A stretch of 64,000 nt of DNA from Collimonas sp. PA-H2 (GCF_002564105.1 NZ_PDBX01000001.1:1674001-1738000), one strand, 5' to 3'; positions 35,362-48,600 are shown, numbered from the stretch's first letter. Notes: a model not told the origin generated them from the letters alone. Numbers and translations: made by a program.

Positions 35362-35778
35362 TTAAGCCACTACTTCCCGCCGCAATTCGTCCAGCCATTC
35401 AATCAAGGGGATGGCCGCCGGTAGCAGAGGCTCGACGCCGACGCTACCTTGCCAGGAGAAAGCCTGGCCTTCCAAGCTTTGCGGTTCGCCGCGCCAGTCG
35501 CGGCTGATGTAGAAGTGCAGGCGCACATGAGCATGGGCGTATTGATGCTCGATGCCGCACCATGGCTCGGCGGAGTGGATCTCTATCCCCAGCTCTTCCA
35601 GCAGCTCGCGCTTGAGCGCATCGAAAATCGACTCTCCCGGTTCCACCTTACCCCCAGGAAATTCCCAATAACCAGCCATTGGCTTGCCCTCAGGCCGCTG
35701 GCCAAGCAGCACGTCGCCATTCGGTTTCATCAAGATGCCAACGGCAACGTTGACCGGCAATACTTGTTCTGTCTTCAT
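35362..35778 (-). CDS. mutT: MutT-type Nudix hydrolase
   Basis: A 138-residue 8-oxo-dGTP diphosphatase type protein. The Nudix box is complete within GGKVEPGESIFDALKRELLE followed by ELGIEI. The start at 35778 gives MKTEQVLPVNVAVGILM, the family-normal N terminus; the frame remains open far upstream only because of the overlapping ATPase gene. It lies 11 bp after that gene on the same strand. Confidence 0.9.
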   Translation of the reverse strand: MKTEQVLPVNVAVGILMKPNGDVLLGQRPEGKPMAGYWEFPGGKVEPGESIFDALKRELLEELGIEIHSAEPWCGIEHQYAHAHVRLHFYISRDWRGEPQSLEGQAFSWQGSVGVEPLLPAAIPLIEWLDELRREVVA

Positions 35779-35789
35779 CAAAATCCTGC

Positions 35790-36668
35790 TTAATCGTTGC
35801 TGTCCATGCGACCGGCATAGTCGCGCGCGAACTGCCAAGCCACTCGGCCGGAACGCGAGGCGCGCTGCAAGGCCCAGCGCAGGGCATCGGCGCGCGCTTC
35901 GGCGATCTGCTCGGCACTGCAGCCGAAATGGCCTAGCCAATGGCTGACAATGTCCAGATAGTCGTCTTGTTTGAATGGATAAAACGATACCCACAGGCCA
36001 AAGCGTTCCGAAAGTGAAATTTTTTCCTCGACGGTTTCGCCCGGATGCAGGTCGCCGTCTTCAGTGGTCTTGTAGCTGGCATTGTCGGACATCCGCTCGG
36101 GCAGCAGATGGCGGCGGTTGGAAGTGGCATAAATCAAGACATTGTCCGACTGCGCAGCGATGCTGCCGTCCAGCGCCACCTTGAGCGCCTTGTAGCCACT
36201 CTCGCCTTCTTCAAACGAGAGATCGTCGCAGAATATGATGAAACGCTCGGGACGCGCCGCTACCAGGTCGACGATATCCGGCAGTGCCGCCAAATCATCC
36301 TTATCCACCTCGATCAGGCGCAAACCCTGGGGGGCGTACTGGTTCAAACAGGCTTTGATCAGGGATGACTTGCCGGTGCCGCGGGCGCCGGTCAGCAGCA
36401 CGTTATTGGCCGGCCGGCCATCGACGAACTGGCGGGTATTCTGGTCGATCTGCTGCTTTTGCACCTCGATATTATGCAAATCCGCCAAGGCGATATCCGA
36501 GATATGGCCCACCGCCTGCAAATACCCCCCAGCCGCGCCGCCGCGATGGCGCCAGCGGAAGGCTGTTGCGGCATTCCAGTCAGGCGCGGCTTTGGCGCTC
36601 GGCAGGATAGCTTCAAGGCGGCCCAGCAGGGCCTCGGCGCGGATAAGAAACTGGTCTAGTTGGGTCAT
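35790..36668 (-). CDS. DUF815-type AAA ATPase
   Basis: A 292-residue predicted cytoplasmic ATPase. Walker A GARGTGKSS and Walker B FIIFCDDLSFE are present, as is the sensor-like IYATSNRRHL. This matches the DUF815 family, whose cell role is unknown to me. It is placed in one operon with mutT. The long insertion SYKTTEDGDLHPGETVEEKISLSERF-type segment is a family feature. Confidence 0.85.
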   Translation of the reverse strand: MTQLDQFLIRAEALLGRLEAILPSAKAAPDWNAATAFRWRHRGGAAGGYLQAVGHISDIALADLHNIEVQKQQIDQNTRQFVDGRPANNVLLTGARGTGKSSLIKACLNQYAPQGLRLIEVDKDDLAALPDIVDLVAARPERFIIFCDDLSFEEGESGYKALKVALDGSIAAQSDNVLIYATSNRRHLLPERMSDNASYKTTEDGDLHPGETVEEKISLSERFGLWVSFYPFKQDDYLDIVSHWLGHFGCSAEQIAEARADALRWALQRASRSGRVAWQFARDYAGRMDSND

Positions 36669-36819
36669 GGCTCAAAAAATCAGGAATGCAGGCAATCGGA
36701 TGACGCTGGCTGACCACCATTTTGACGCAAAGCACAATGATAGTAGATGAATATTATTCGTCGAAGCGGCTGCAAGGCTGCGGCTGGGACATGCCGGCCG
36801 CTGCCCTTTTTACGACATA

Positions 36820-38058
36820 TCAGGAACGGTAATCCGCATTGATCGAAACATAGTCGTGCGACAGATCGCAAGTCCAGACGGTCGCGTCGGCATCGCCACG
36901 CGCCAGTTGCACACGCACCGTGATTTCGCTTTGCTTCATCACGCGCTGGCCATCCGCCTCCTGGTATTCAGGATTGCGGCCACCATTCTTGGCCACCAGC
37001 ACGTCATCCAGATACAGGTCGAGCTTGCTGACATCCAGGTCATCGACGCCGGCGTAGCCGATCGCTGCCAGAATGCGGCCCAGGTTAGGATCTGAAGCAA
37101 AGAACGCCGTCTTGACCAGAGGCGAATGGGCGATCGAGTAAGCGATCTTGCGGCATTCGGCTGCGTTCTGCCCTTGCTCTACTGTCACCGTGATGAACTT
37201 GGTGGCGCCTTCGCCGTCGCGGATGATCATCTGCGCCAGGTGCTGCGAAATATCGGTGACGGCGGCGGCCAGCTCCGCATATTCCGGACTGTCGGCACTG
37301 GTGACTTCCAGTTCGCCGGCGCCGGTGGCGATCAGCATGAAGGAATCATTGGTGGAGGTATCGCCGTCGATGGTGATGCAATTGAAGGAGCGGTCGGCCG
37401 CCTGCCGCACCATCTTCTCCAGCACCGGCTGCGCCACTTTCGCATCGATCGCCAGGAAGCCCAGCATGGTCGCCATGTTCGGCTTGATCATGCCTGCGCC
37501 CTTGCTGATGCCGGAAAAATTGACTGTTTTGCCGGCAATGACCATGCTGCGCGAGGCCGCTTTCGGCTGCGTATCGGTCGTCATGATGGCCTCGGCGGCA
37601 TTGAACCAGTTATCGCTCTTCAGGTTGCCGATCGCCAGCGGCAAGCCTGCGATGATGCGCTCGACCGGCAGCGGCTCAAGAATCACGCCGGTAGAAAACG
37701 GCAAGATCTGCGCCGCGTGGCAGCCCAGCAATTCCGCCAGCGCATCGCAGGTCGCATTGGCAGCGGCCAGGCCGGCTTCGCCGGTGCCGGCGTTGGCGTT
37801 GCCGGTATTGATCAGCAGCGCGCGGATAGGCTCGCCGGAAATCTCGGCAGCCGCCAGGTGCGCCTTGCTGACTTGTACCGGTGCGGCGCAAAAGCGGTTT
37901 TGGGTGAACACCCCGGCCACGGTGGCGCTAGGCGCCAGTTTCATCACTAACAGATCCTTGCGGTTCGCCTTGCGCACGCCGGCTTCGGCATGGCCAAGCT
38001 CGATGCCGGCAACGGGCAGCAGGTCAGCAGCAACAGGAACAGGGGAATTGACAGCCAT
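36820..38058 (-). CDS. argJ: Bifunctional ornithine acetyltransferase/N-acetylglutamate synthase
   Basis: A 412-residue arginine synthesis enzyme that recycles the acetyl group from N-acetylornithine to glutamate. The autoprocessing site is in [14 protein letters not shown], where the Thr of ATML becomes the nucleophile of the beta chain. Full length. It sits between the DUF815-type ATPase gene and secA on the same strand, with gaps of 151 and 231 bp, so it probably has its own promoter. Confidence 0.96.
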   Translation of the reverse strand: MAVNSPVPVAADLLPVAGIELGHAEAGVRKANRKDLLVMKLAPSATVAGVFTQNRFCAAPVQVSKAHLAAAEISGEPIRALLINTGNANAGTGEAGLAAANATCDALAELLGCHAAQILPFSTGVILEPLPVERIIAGLPLAIGNLKSDNWFNAAEAIMTTDTQPKAASRSMVIAGKTVNFSGISKGAGMIKPNMATMLGFLAIDAKVAQPVLEKMVRQAADRSFNCITIDGDTSTNDSFMLIATGAGELEVTSADSPEYAELAAAVTDISQHLAQMIIRDGEGATKFITVTVEQGQNAAECRKIAYSIAHSPLVKTAFFASDPNLGRILAAIGYAGVDDLDVSKLDLYLDDVLVAKNGGRNPEYQEADGQRVMKQSEITVRVQLARGDADATVWTCDLSHDYVSINADYRS

Positions 38059-38199
38059 GGGAATCCTTAACTAAATATAAATATTAACGTTGGTAACTGC
38101 AGTGATTCAGCGATGCTGAATGGCGCCAGCAAGCAGTCCGCGGCACCGCCAGACGGCTATTTTAAGGTGTATGGCCAGGCCGTGTGCAATCTACCGCAA

Positions 38200-38230
38200 C
38201 AAAAGCAAAGGGCGGAGATTTCTCCGCCCT
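38200..38230 (-). terminator. Terminator after secA
   Basis: A perfect 9-bp stem AGGGCGGAG/CTCCGCCCT with AAAT loop, followed on the minus strand by TTTGCTTTTG. It lies 60 bp past the secA stop. Confidence 0.85.
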
Positions 38231-38289
38231 GCACTGCTTCAACTACATCCGATCGTGCCTGGCCGGCCGCACCTCGCCGGCCGCCCCGC

Positions 38290-41049
<2,760 letters not shown>

Positions 41050-41289
41050 GCTTGGATTCTAAAAAAGAGCGCCGGCGACATTCCGTGACATCTTGTGAAT
41101 GAACACGTGAGCACGAATCCGGGCTGTGGCTAAATAATCGGAGAATTTTATCATGCAGTCCCCGACACATTGGGGTTATGCGCCAGGAAACAATAGCAAG
41201 TTGCGCAAATTGTGCCGCATTCGCACGGCCCGCGCCTAATCTTCTGTACATCTTGCTTACATTGCATTACTTCAGTACAACAACAGCTG

Positions 41290-42246
41290 TTACTTTCTTG
41301 CCAATGTCGCCATCTTGGCCAAATCGGTGCCGGCGTTCAGGAACTTGCGCGGATCCTGGGCCACACCCTTGATCCTGACCTCGAAATGCAGATGCGGTCC
41401 GGTGGAACGCCCGGTGGTGCCGATATCGGCAATATGCTGGCCGCGCTGCACGATATCGCCCACCTTTACCAGCAGGCGCGAGGCGTGCGCATAGCGGGTG
41501 ATGATATCGTTGCCGTGGTCGATATCGAGCATGTTGCCGTACTGCGGGTGATATTCGGCGTCGATCACCACGCCGCCCGCTGCCGCCACGATCGCGGTGC
41601 CCACGATGGCCGGGAAATCCAACCCTTCGTGGAAGGCGCTGCGGCCAGTGAAGGGATCGAGGCGCCAGCCGAAACTCGACGAGTTGTAGGCGACATTGAC
41701 CGGCTGATTGGTCGGCAGCAGCTTGGACTTGATCCTGTCGCTCATCAGCACTGTTTCGACCACGTTCATGTAGTCGGCGCGATAGCCGACGTCGCGCGAC
41801 ATGGCTTCCAGCGCCTGCTGGAACTCGCTCATGCTCATGTCATGGGAAGCGCGGCCGCTCAGGCTGCTGGATTCGGCGCCGCCGCGTCCCGGCGCCTCCT
41901 TGAAGTTGAATTCTTCCGGCTTGACGCCGGCCAGTCCCTGCACCCGCTCGCCCAGGGCGTCGAGACGCATCAGCTGTGCCTGCATTTCACCCAGCTTGAT
42001 CGCCATCGCCGCCAGGTTTTCTTTCAGATATTTGTCCTTGTCCGGCACGCCGCCGGCCGCGGTGCTGACCGCAGTCTTGCCGGCAAACGGCAAGCTGAGA
42101 GAATAATGAGTCGTGAGGAAATACAGCAGGACCGTCGCCAGCAATACCGAGAATAGGAAGGCGGCGACCATCAATGCCACGTGCCTGGCGCCCAAAGTGA
42201 TGGATTTTGCGCGATTAAAGCGCGGGTGCAACAGAATTACCTGCAT
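41290..42246 (-). CDS. M23 (LytM-type) peptidase with membrane anchor
   Basis: A 318-residue envelope protein. One N-terminal helix (about 26-46) is followed by a coiled-coil-like segment and a C-terminal M23 domain with metal ligands in FHEGLDFPA and TGPHLHFEVR, and the LxxRYAH motif. These residues are intact, so it may be an active murein endopeptidase. It is transcribed in line with secA, 240 bp upstream, and divergently from the dciA-like gene. Confidence 0.9.
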   Translation of the reverse strand: MQVILLHPRFNRAKSITLGARHVALMVAAFLFSVLLATVLLYFLTTHYSLSLPFAGKTAVSTAAGGVPDKDKYLKENLAAMAIKLGEMQAQLMRLDALGERVQGLAGVKPEEFNFKEAPGRGGAESSSLSGRASHDMSMSEFQQALEAMSRDVGYRADYMNVVETVLMSDRIKSKLLPTNQPVNVAYNSSSFGWRLDPFTGRSAFHEGLDFPAIVGTAIVAAAGGVVIDAEYHPQYGNMLDIDHGNDIITRYAHASRLLVKVGDIVQRGQHIADIGTTGRSTGPHLHFEVRIKGVAQDPRKFLNAGTDLAKMATLARK

Positions 42247-42300
42247 TGCGGCTCCCGTGATGCGCCGGCGGGATCACAGGTGTGATAATGTTTCACCATC

Positions 42301-42816
42301 ATGCGTAGACTCTCACCTTCTTCATACCGGCCATCGGCAATCAGCTCCAGGCCACAAACCAAAACATCCAGGGACGCCACGGATTTTTTACGGGGAAATG
42401 ACAGGATGGCGGCGCTACTGCCCGCTGTCACGCGTATGGCGGCCTTGCAAAAGCAATGCGCCGCCGAATTGCCACCCATGTTCAGTGCTTGCGAAGTGCT
42501 GCAATGTGAAGCAGGACAACTCGTCTTGTCAGCGCCCAATGCCGCTCTCGCAACTAAACTGAAGCAACAACTGCCGCGCCTGCAAAACCAGTTGCAATCA
42601 GGAAATTGGCAGATTAATGCAATCCGAATCAAAGTGCAAGTAAGCCAAAACGTCGTCAAAGCGCCGCCGCCCAAGCAAGCCCTGCTTTCATCCAACGCGG
42701 TGTTGGCATTCGCTTCACTGATGGAAGATCTGGCGCCTTCGGCTGCCAACGAAGCGCTGAAAAATGCCATCGCGGCGATGGTCAATCGTCATCACAGCAA
42801 AAATAGTAAGGGCTGA
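42301..42816 (+). CDS. DciA-like DUF721 protein
   Basis: A 171-residue protein whose central region (LPPMFSACEVLQCEAGQLVLSA, PNAALATKLKQQLPRL) matches the KH-like DUF721 fold of DciA, the ancestral DnaB helicase loader in bacteria that lack DnaC. Extra N- and C-terminal tails are present. Divergent from the M23 gene with only 54 bp between, so the two promoters are close or overlap. DUF721 genes often lie by secA. Confidence 0.75.
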   Translation: MRRLSPSSYRPSAISSRPQTKTSRDATDFLRGNDRMAALLPAVTRMAALQKQCAAELPPMFSACEVLQCEAGQLVLSAPNAALATKLKQQLPRLQNQLQSGNWQINAIRIKVQVSQNVVKAPPPKQALLSSNAVLAFASLMEDLAPSAANEALKNAIAAMVNRHHSKNSKG

Positions 42817-43083
42817 CAGCAAAGACTGAATTTTTTTACTTCAGAACAATAAAATATTGCATAAAAAACATTATACGCCAGCCGTCGTTCCCTCTTCCAG
42901 GTTTAGTCATCAAAAATATCCAATAACTTAATTCAAGCACCTTGCACACTGAAGCATGGTGCGCGGCAAAAACATTCTCTCTCTCTTCAAAAACGTTGTT
43001 GCAGCCGGACAAGACGGATATCCTGTTGCCTGCCGGCGGAAACAACGGCCTCCATTGAACTTCGAACCACGATAGACAGATTG
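42817..43083. other. Spacer before the EIIA-like operon
   Basis: 267 bp, AT-rich after the dciA-like gene (TTTTTTTAC near 42833). No gene seen. It should carry the promoter of the EIIA-like and ABC transporter genes. Confidence 0.4.
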
Positions 43084-43539
43084 ATGAACAGTATTGGTGA
43101 ACTGCTGGCTGCCGAGCATATCCTGCTTGATCTGGATGTATCGCACAAAGAACAGGTTTTCGAGGCGGCCGAACAGCTCTTCGGCGGCCGCCATGGCCTG
43201 TCCAGAAACCAGGCGCTGAATGCGCTGGCGGCGCGCGAGGCGCTGGGCTCGACCGGGCTGGGCGCCGGCGTCGCGGTGCCGCACGCGCGCATCCGCGGCC
43301 TGGCGCAGGCAGTGCTGGCGTATATGCGGCCACGCACGCCGATTCCATTCGACGCGCCTGACGCCCGGCCGGTAACGGACATCATCGTCATCCTGATCCC
43401 AGAACACGCCACCGACCAGCATCTGAAACTGCTGGCAGAAGTCGCCGAAATGTTCCAGGACCGGCGCTTCCGCGAACGACTGGCCTCGTGCAGCGACGCT
43501 GCCGCCGCCCGCCGCACCTTTACCAGCTGGCCTGAATAA
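43084..43539 (+). CDS. PTS EIIA-Ntr-like regulatory protein
   Basis: A 151-residue EIIA domain of the fructose/nitrogen type (PtsN-like). The phosphorylatable His is in GVAVPHARIRG. Sequence start MNSIGELLAAEHILLDLDV is chosen over a TTG one codon upstream. It is followed 9 bp later by an ABC permease, which suggests control of that transporter, since no other PTS gene is nearby. Confidence 0.85.
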   Translation: MNSIGELLAAEHILLDLDVSHKEQVFEAAEQLFGGRHGLSRNQALNALAAREALGSTGLGAGVAVPHARIRGLAQAVLAYMRPRTPIPFDAPDARPVTDIIVILIPEHATDQHLKLLAEVAEMFQDRRFRERLASCSDAAAARRTFTSWPE

Positions 43540-43548
43540 GAAATAAAA

Positions 43549-45309
43549 ATGCCCAACCGCGCTTATCCGGATATCACGGCGCCCCAGTTGCGGACTGGTT
43601 GGCGCTTCGGCTGGGTCGACATCCTGGTCGTGCTGGCGATGCTGCTACTGTTCTGGCTGGTGTTCTCGCTCAGCGGCGACATGCGCGTGCATTTCGACGA
43701 ACTGCATCCGCCGCCGCTGTCGCTGGAAGTCGGGATGATCCCATATTACACCGCGCGCACCGTGCTGCGGATGTTCATCGCCTTCGGCGCTTCCCTGCTG
43801 TTCACCTTTATCTGGGGCTACATCGCTGCCAAGAGTCCGCGTGCGCGCAAGGTCATGCTGCCGATCCTGGATATCCTGCAATCGGTGCCGGTGCTGGGTT
43901 TCCTGTCGATCACGGTGACCGGCTTCCTGGCCCTGTTCCCGGGCAGCCTGCTGGGCGTTGAATGCGCCAGCATCTTTGCGGTGTTCACGGCGCAAGCCTG
44001 GAACATGACCTTCGGCTTTTACCACTCGCTGGTGACGATTCCGGCCGAGCTGTCGGAAGCCGCATCCATATTCCGTCTCAACCGCTGGCAGCGCTTTACC
44101 ACGCTGGAACTGCCGACATCGGCCATCGGCCTGATGTGGAACTCGATGATGAGCTTCGGCGGCGGCTGGTTTTTCGTGGCGCAGAGCGAAGCGATCACGG
44201 TGCTGAACAAGAACATCAAGCTGCCAGGACTGGGCTCGTACATGGCGGCGGCGGTCGAGGCCGGCAACACGCGCGCCGCGCTGTATGCTATCGGCGCCAT
44301 GATTTTCACCATTCTCTTGATCGATCAGCTGGTGTGGCGGCCGCTGGTGGCCTGGGCCGAGAAATTCAAGCTGGAAAATACCGAGGCGAAAGACAGCCCA
44401 CAATCCTGGATGCTGGATCTGCTGCAGCGTTCCAACGTGATCGGCTGGTTGTTCCAACGCATCGGGCGCGTCGTCGGGCGCGTCAGCCAGCGCCTGTCCT
44501 CGGTTGCCAGCGATGTCACGGAAAGCGTGACGCGCAATGCGCCGACACTCTTCAAACAGGGATTGCGCGTGGCGCTCTGGCTGGCGATCGCCGCCGGCAT
44601 CGTCTGGCTGGTGATCGACGCCTTCGGCGTTGCCCGCGAGATCAAGACCGAGATGACCGGCGCCGCGATGCTGCACGTGGTCTGGCTGGGCGTCCTGACC
44701 TTCCTGCGGGTGCTGGCGATGATGATCGTCGCCACCCTGATCTGGACTCCAATCGGGGTCTGGATAGGCTTGCGGCCGCGGGTCGCGCGCATAGCCCAGC
44801 CGTTGGCGCAGATTGCCGCCTCGTTTCCGGTCAACATGACTTTTCCCTTCATCGTGGTGTTTTTCATCACGGCGAATATCCCCATCAACGTCGGCAGCAT
44901 CCTGCTGATGGCATTAGGCACCCAGTGGTATATCCTGTTTAATGTAATCGCCGGCGCCATGGCGATTCCCACCGACCTGCGGGAAGCGGCGCAGATGTTC
45001 GGCTTGCGTAAATGGCGCCTGTGGAAGACCGTGATCATTCCGGCGATTTTCCCGTTCTGGGTGACCGGAGCCGTCACCGCCACCGGTGGTGCTTGGAATG
45101 CCAGCATCGTGGCCGAAGTTGCGTCATGGGGCAACAACAAATTGGTGGCTGACGGCCTGGGCGCCTACATTGCGCAGGTCACCGAGAAAGGCGACAAGCC
45201 CGCTATTTATTTCAGCATCGTGGTGATGTCGCTGTTCGTGGTGCTGATCAACCGTTTCCTGTGGCGCCGGCTGTATGCGCTGGCAGAGCATAAATTCAAG
45301 CTCGATTAA
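43549..45309 (+). CDS. ABC transporter permease, tandem (two-domain) type
   Basis: A 586-residue protein with two BPD_transp_1 permease domains in one chain. Each has the EAA-type loop: ELSEAASIFRLNRWQRFTTLEL in the first and DLREAAQMFGLRKWRLWKTVII in the second. It belongs to the nitrate/sulfonate/taurine (NitT/TauT) group by feel. Substrate cannot be read from sequence, and no binding protein gene is next to it. Confidence 0.88.
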   Translation: MPNRAYPDITAPQLRTGWRFGWVDILVVLAMLLLFWLVFSLSGDMRVHFDELHPPPLSLEVGMIPYYTARTVLRMFIAFGASLLFTFIWGYIAAKSPRARKVMLPILDILQSVPVLGFLSITVTGFLALFPGSLLGVECASIFAVFTAQAWNMTFGFYHSLVTIPAELSEAASIFRLNRWQRFTTLELPTSAIGLMWNSMMSFGGGWFFVAQSEAITVLNKNIKLPGLGSYMAAAVEAGNTRAALYAIGAMIFTILLIDQLVWRPLVAWAEKFKLENTEAKDSPQSWMLDLLQRSNVIGWLFQRIGRVVGRVSQRLSSVASDVTESVTRNAPTLFKQGLRVALWLAIAAGIVWLVIDAFGVAREIKTEMTGAAMLHVVWLGVLTFLRVLAMMIVATLIWTPIGVWIGLRPRVARIAQPLAQIAASFPVNMTFPFIVVFFITANIPINVGSILLMALGTQWYILFNVIAGAMAIPTDLREAAQMFGLRKWRLWKTVIIPAIFPFWVTGAVTATGGAWNASIVAEVASWGNNKLVADGLGAYIAQVTEKGDKPAIYFSIVVMSLFVVLINRFLWRRLYALAEHKFKLD

Positions 45310-45362
45310 TTGCTCAGTAAGCACTCACTGAGCATTCAATAAGCGTTCCAAGGATGTGACCG

Positions 45363-46805
45363 ATGTCTGACTCCGTTTCCACTGCTTCCACCGCTGCGCC
45401 AGCTGCCGGCGCCGGCCGCAGCCCTGCAGCGCCGCTGATCGAACTGCAGCATGTATCGAAAGCCTATACCACTGGCGGCGGCGAGCCCGTCACCATTCTC
45501 GACGACATCAGCCTGGCCGTGCGCGAAGGTGAAATGCTGGCGCTGCTGGGGCAGTCGGGTAGCGGCAAATCGACCATCCTGCGCCTGATCGCCGGGCTCA
45601 CGGATCCCACCAGCGGCGCCGTGCTCAGTCATGGCAAGGCGCTGGAAGGCATCAATCGCAAGCTCTCCATCGTGTTCCAGAGTTTCGCCCTGTATCCGTG
45701 GCTGACGGTGCAGCAGAATGTCCAGGTCGGCCTGACCCAGCGCCGCCTCAGCGCGCGGCAGGAACAAGAAGAAATTGAAAAGGTGCTGACGCTGATCGGC
45801 TTGTCCGGCTTCGAGAATGCCTTCCCCAAGGAGCTATCCGGCGGCATGCGCCAGCGCGTCGGCCTGGCGCGCGCGATCGTCGCCAAGCCCGAAGTACTGT
45901 GCATGGATGAAGCCTTCAGCGCACTCGACGTGCTCACGGCGGAAAACCTGCGCGCCGAAGTGGTCGACCTGTGGAACAACGCCGGCGAGACCGGCATCAA
46001 GAGCATTTTCTTCGTCACCCACAATATCGTCGAAGCGGCCTATATGGCTTCCCGCATCGTGATCATTTCTTCGCATCCGGGGCGCATCAAGAATGTGATC
46101 GCCAACCCGCTGCCCTACCCGCGCGACGTCAAGTCGAAGGAATTCGCCGCCCTGGTCAACCAGATCCACGATGCGATCACGGCGCTGGCGCTGCCGGACG
46201 AGCCGGGCGACGAAATCGAGGCGGTGGAGGTCGGCGCTGGCCAAACGCAAGAACAAGAGGCGCAGGCGGCCGCCGTGCAGGACGCAGGCGCCGGCCGCGT
46301 CGAACCGATTCCTAATGTACCGGTGGGACGGATTGTCGGCTTGCTGGAGATTCTCCAGAACAATCAGGAAACCATCAATATCTACGAACTGAGCACGCGC
46401 ATCGGCACCGATTTCGGCGAAACGATTGCCATCGTCAAGGCCGCCGAAATGCTGGATCTGGTGGATACGCCGAAACACGAAGTGACGATGACCACGCTCG
46501 GCTGGTACTTTCTGGCCGCACCGCTGGCGGCACGCAAGACACTATTCAGGAAACAGATCCTGCGCCTGCGCCTGTTCCAGATGCTGACAGCGCGTCTCAA
46601 TGAAAATCCGGGTGCGCGGGTGAAGGAAGATGAGATTCTCGAAGAGCTGGCTAGCGTGCTGCCCTACGACCAACCGGAGAGCCTGTTCGCTACGCTGATT
46701 TCCTGGGGACGTTACGCTGAGATCCTGGACTATGACCAGCGCAGCGGCAGCGTGCACCTGGAGGTGCATGAGGGGCATGAAACACAAGGAACAAGCGCCG
46801 GATAG
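45363..46805 (+). CDS. ABC transporter ATPase with C-terminal AAA-associated domain
   Basis: A 480-residue protein. The N-terminal ABC ATPase has Walker A GQSGSGKS, signature LSGGMRQR and Walker B VLCMDEAFSALD. Residues about 310-470 form an AAA-associated winged-helix-like domain (VGRIVGLLEILQNNQETINI...). This fusion is found in a subgroup of nitrate/sulfonate-type transporters. It forms a unit with the tandem permease and the EIIA-like protein, hinting at regulation by phosphorylation state. Confidence 0.88.
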   Translation: MSDSVSTASTAAPAAGAGRSPAAPLIELQHVSKAYTTGGGEPVTILDDISLAVREGEMLALLGQSGSGKSTILRLIAGLTDPTSGAVLSHGKALEGINRKLSIVFQSFALYPWLTVQQNVQVGLTQRRLSARQEQEEIEKVLTLIGLSGFENAFPKELSGGMRQRVGLARAIVAKPEVLCMDEAFSALDVLTAENLRAEVVDLWNNAGETGIKSIFFVTHNIVEAAYMASRIVIISSHPGRIKNVIANPLPYPRDVKSKEFAALVNQIHDAITALALPDEPGDEIEAVEVGAGQTQEQEAQAAAVQDAGAGRVEPIPNVPVGRIVGLLEILQNNQETINIYELSTRIGTDFGETIAIVKAAEMLDLVDTPKHEVTMTTLGWYFLAAPLAARKTLFRKQILRLRLFQMLTARLNENPGARVKEDEILEELASVLPYDQPESLFATLISWGRYAEILDYDQRSGSVHLEVHEGHETQGTSAG

Positions 46806-46863
46806 GCGCTTGATTTGATGCAGGGCGTTTAACGAAGAAAAGAAACGGGCCTAGTAAACAAGC

Positions 46864-47799
46864 TTAGTTCAAGGCCCACTCTTGTCCGACTTGCCGCTGA
46901 TAGGCGCCCGGCGCTTCGGTGAGTTCATCGAAGCTGACCACTTCATACGCATCCGGCTGCGCCAGCAAGGCGCGCAGCAGCTGATTGTTCAAGCCGTGCC
47001 CTGATTTATGGGCAGTGTAGCTGGCCAAGAGCGGATGGCCGATCAGGTACAGATCTCCGATGGCGTCCAGGATCTTGTGGCGCACGAATTCGTTTTCGTA
47101 ACGCAAACCGTCGCTGTTCAAAATCCGGTATTCATCCATCACAATTGCGTTTTCCAGCGAACCGCCGCGCGCCAGGCCAAGGCCGCGCATGGTTTCCACG
47201 TCTTGCATGAAACCGAAGGTACGCGCGCGCGCCACTTCCTTCACATATGACTCGATGCTGAAATCGACTTCCGCGGTCTGGCCGGTGCCGTCGACCGCCG
47301 GGTGATTGAATTCGATAAAGAACTTGAGCTTGAAACCGTTGCAAGGATCCAGCCGCGCCCATTTCTCGCGCTCGCCCTGGCCTTCGCGTACTTCCACGCT
47401 TTTCTTGATGCGGACGAATTTCTTAGCGGCGTTCTGTTCTTCCAGTCCGGCTTGCTGCAGCAGGAACACGAAGGAAGATGCCGAACCGTCCATGATCGGG
47501 ATTTCTTCCGCGGTGACGTCGACATACAGATTATCGATGCCCAGTCCAGAACAGGCCGACATCAGATGCTCGATGGTCGACACCCGTGCGCCGTCCTTGA
47601 CCAGCACGGAAGCCATGCGGGTATCGCCGACTTCGGTGGCTTTCGCAGGGAAATCGACAACAGGGTCAAGGTCGACACGACGGAAGACAATCCCGGTATC
47701 GACGGCGGCCGGGCGCAGGGTCAGCTCGACCTTGGTGCCGGAATGGACGCCAATGCCTGTCGTCTTGACAATTTTCTTGATAGTGCGTTGTTTCAACAT
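46864..47799 (-). CDS. lpxC: UDP-3-O-acyl-N-acetylglucosamine deacetylase
   Basis: A 311-residue zinc enzyme for the committed step of lipid A synthesis. Zinc ligands are in [11 protein letters not shown] and [10 protein letters not shown], and the catalytic His in [12 protein letters not shown]. Full length. It follows the division cluster, separated from ftsZ by a peroxiredoxin gene; in E. coli the two lie closer together. Confidence 0.96.
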   Translation of the reverse strand: MLKQRTIKKIVKTTGIGVHSGTKVELTLRPAAVDTGIVFRRVDLDPVVDFPAKATEVGDTRMASVLVKDGARVSTIEHLMSACSGLGIDNLYVDVTAEEIPIMDGSASSFVFLLQQAGLEEQNAAKKFVRIKKSVEVREGQGEREKWARLDPCNGFKLKFFIEFNHPAVDGTGQTAEVDFSIESYVKEVARARTFGFMQDVETMRGLGLARGGSLENAIVMDEYRILNSDGLRYENEFVRHKILDAIGDLYLIGHPLLASYTAHKSGHGLNNQLLRALLAQPDAYEVVSFDELTEAPGAYQRQVGQEWALN

Positions 47800-47950
47800 G
47801 ATGACATTATAAGTCTGACTGATAATTATTCTGTAACGATGTGTACCTGGTGTGGGATAAAAAACACGCTTGGCGCTCCAGCTTATTTTTTTCTATCGCA
47901 GGCATATCGGCAGGCTATCAACAAGGCCGCGATTACCCGGCTACAGATGC

Positions 47951-47974
47951 AAAAAGCGGCGCACTCGGCGCCGC
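47951..47974 (-). terminator. Terminator after the peroxiredoxin gene
   Basis: Stem GCGGCG/CGCCGC followed by TTTTT on the minus strand, 25 bp past the peroxiredoxin stop and before lpxC. lpxC must then start its own transcript. Confidence 0.75.
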
Positions 47975-47998
47975 CTTGCTTACTGACAAGAATAAATC

Positions 47999-48505
47999 TT
48001 ATGCCAGCTGGCCCAGCAGTGTTTCCGCACTGGATACTTCAAATGCGCCGCCTTGTTCAACGTTCAATTGCTTGACCACGCCGTCGTCGATCAGCGCCGA
48101 GAAACGCTGCGAGCGCGTACCCATGCCGAACTTGCCGAAATCCGCGTCCAGGCCCAGCGCCTTGACGAAATCTGCATTGCCGTCAGCCAGCAGACGCACG
48201 ATGCCGGTCGCCTTTTGATCGCGGCCCCAGGCGCCCATGACGAAAGCGTCGTTCACTGAAATCGCCCAGATTTCGTCAACGCCCTTGGCCTTGAACTCTG
48301 CCGCGTGCTGGATGTAGCCAGGCAGATGCTTGGCCGAGCAGGTTGGCGTGAATGCGCCAGGAACAGCGAACAGGGCGATCTTCTTGCCCTTCACCAGATC
48401 GCTGACATTGAATGTATTTGGGCCGAGCGCGCAACCTGCGGTTTCGGTTTCGATGAATTCTGCTAATTTGCCTTCCGGCAGGCGATCGCCGATCTTGATG
48501 GTCAT
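47999..48505 (-). CDS. Prx5-type peroxiredoxin
   Basis: A 168-residue thiol peroxidase. The peroxidatic Cys lies in VPGAFTPTCSAKHLPGY, a hallmark of the Prx5/AhpE-like group. The ATG at 48505 has AAGGACT upstream and gives MTIKIGDRLPEGKL; the frame is open 60 bp further without support. It sits alone between two terminators, ftsZ upstream and lpxC downstream. Confidence 0.92.
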   Translation of the reverse strand: MTIKIGDRLPEGKLAEFIETETAGCALGPNTFNVSDLVKGKKIALFAVPGAFTPTCSAKHLPGYIQHAAEFKAKGVDEIWAISVNDAFVMGAWGRDQKATGIVRLLADGNADFVKALGLDADFGKFGMGTRSQRFSALIDDGVVKQLNVEQGGAFEVSSAETLLGQLA

Positions 48506-48600
48506 GATAAGTCCTTGTCTAGTGAATGAAGCCTCCAGACCAGCGCCACGGCCTGAGCCGTGCACCGATCTGCCGAGACATCGTATGTTAGCGCATGCTA

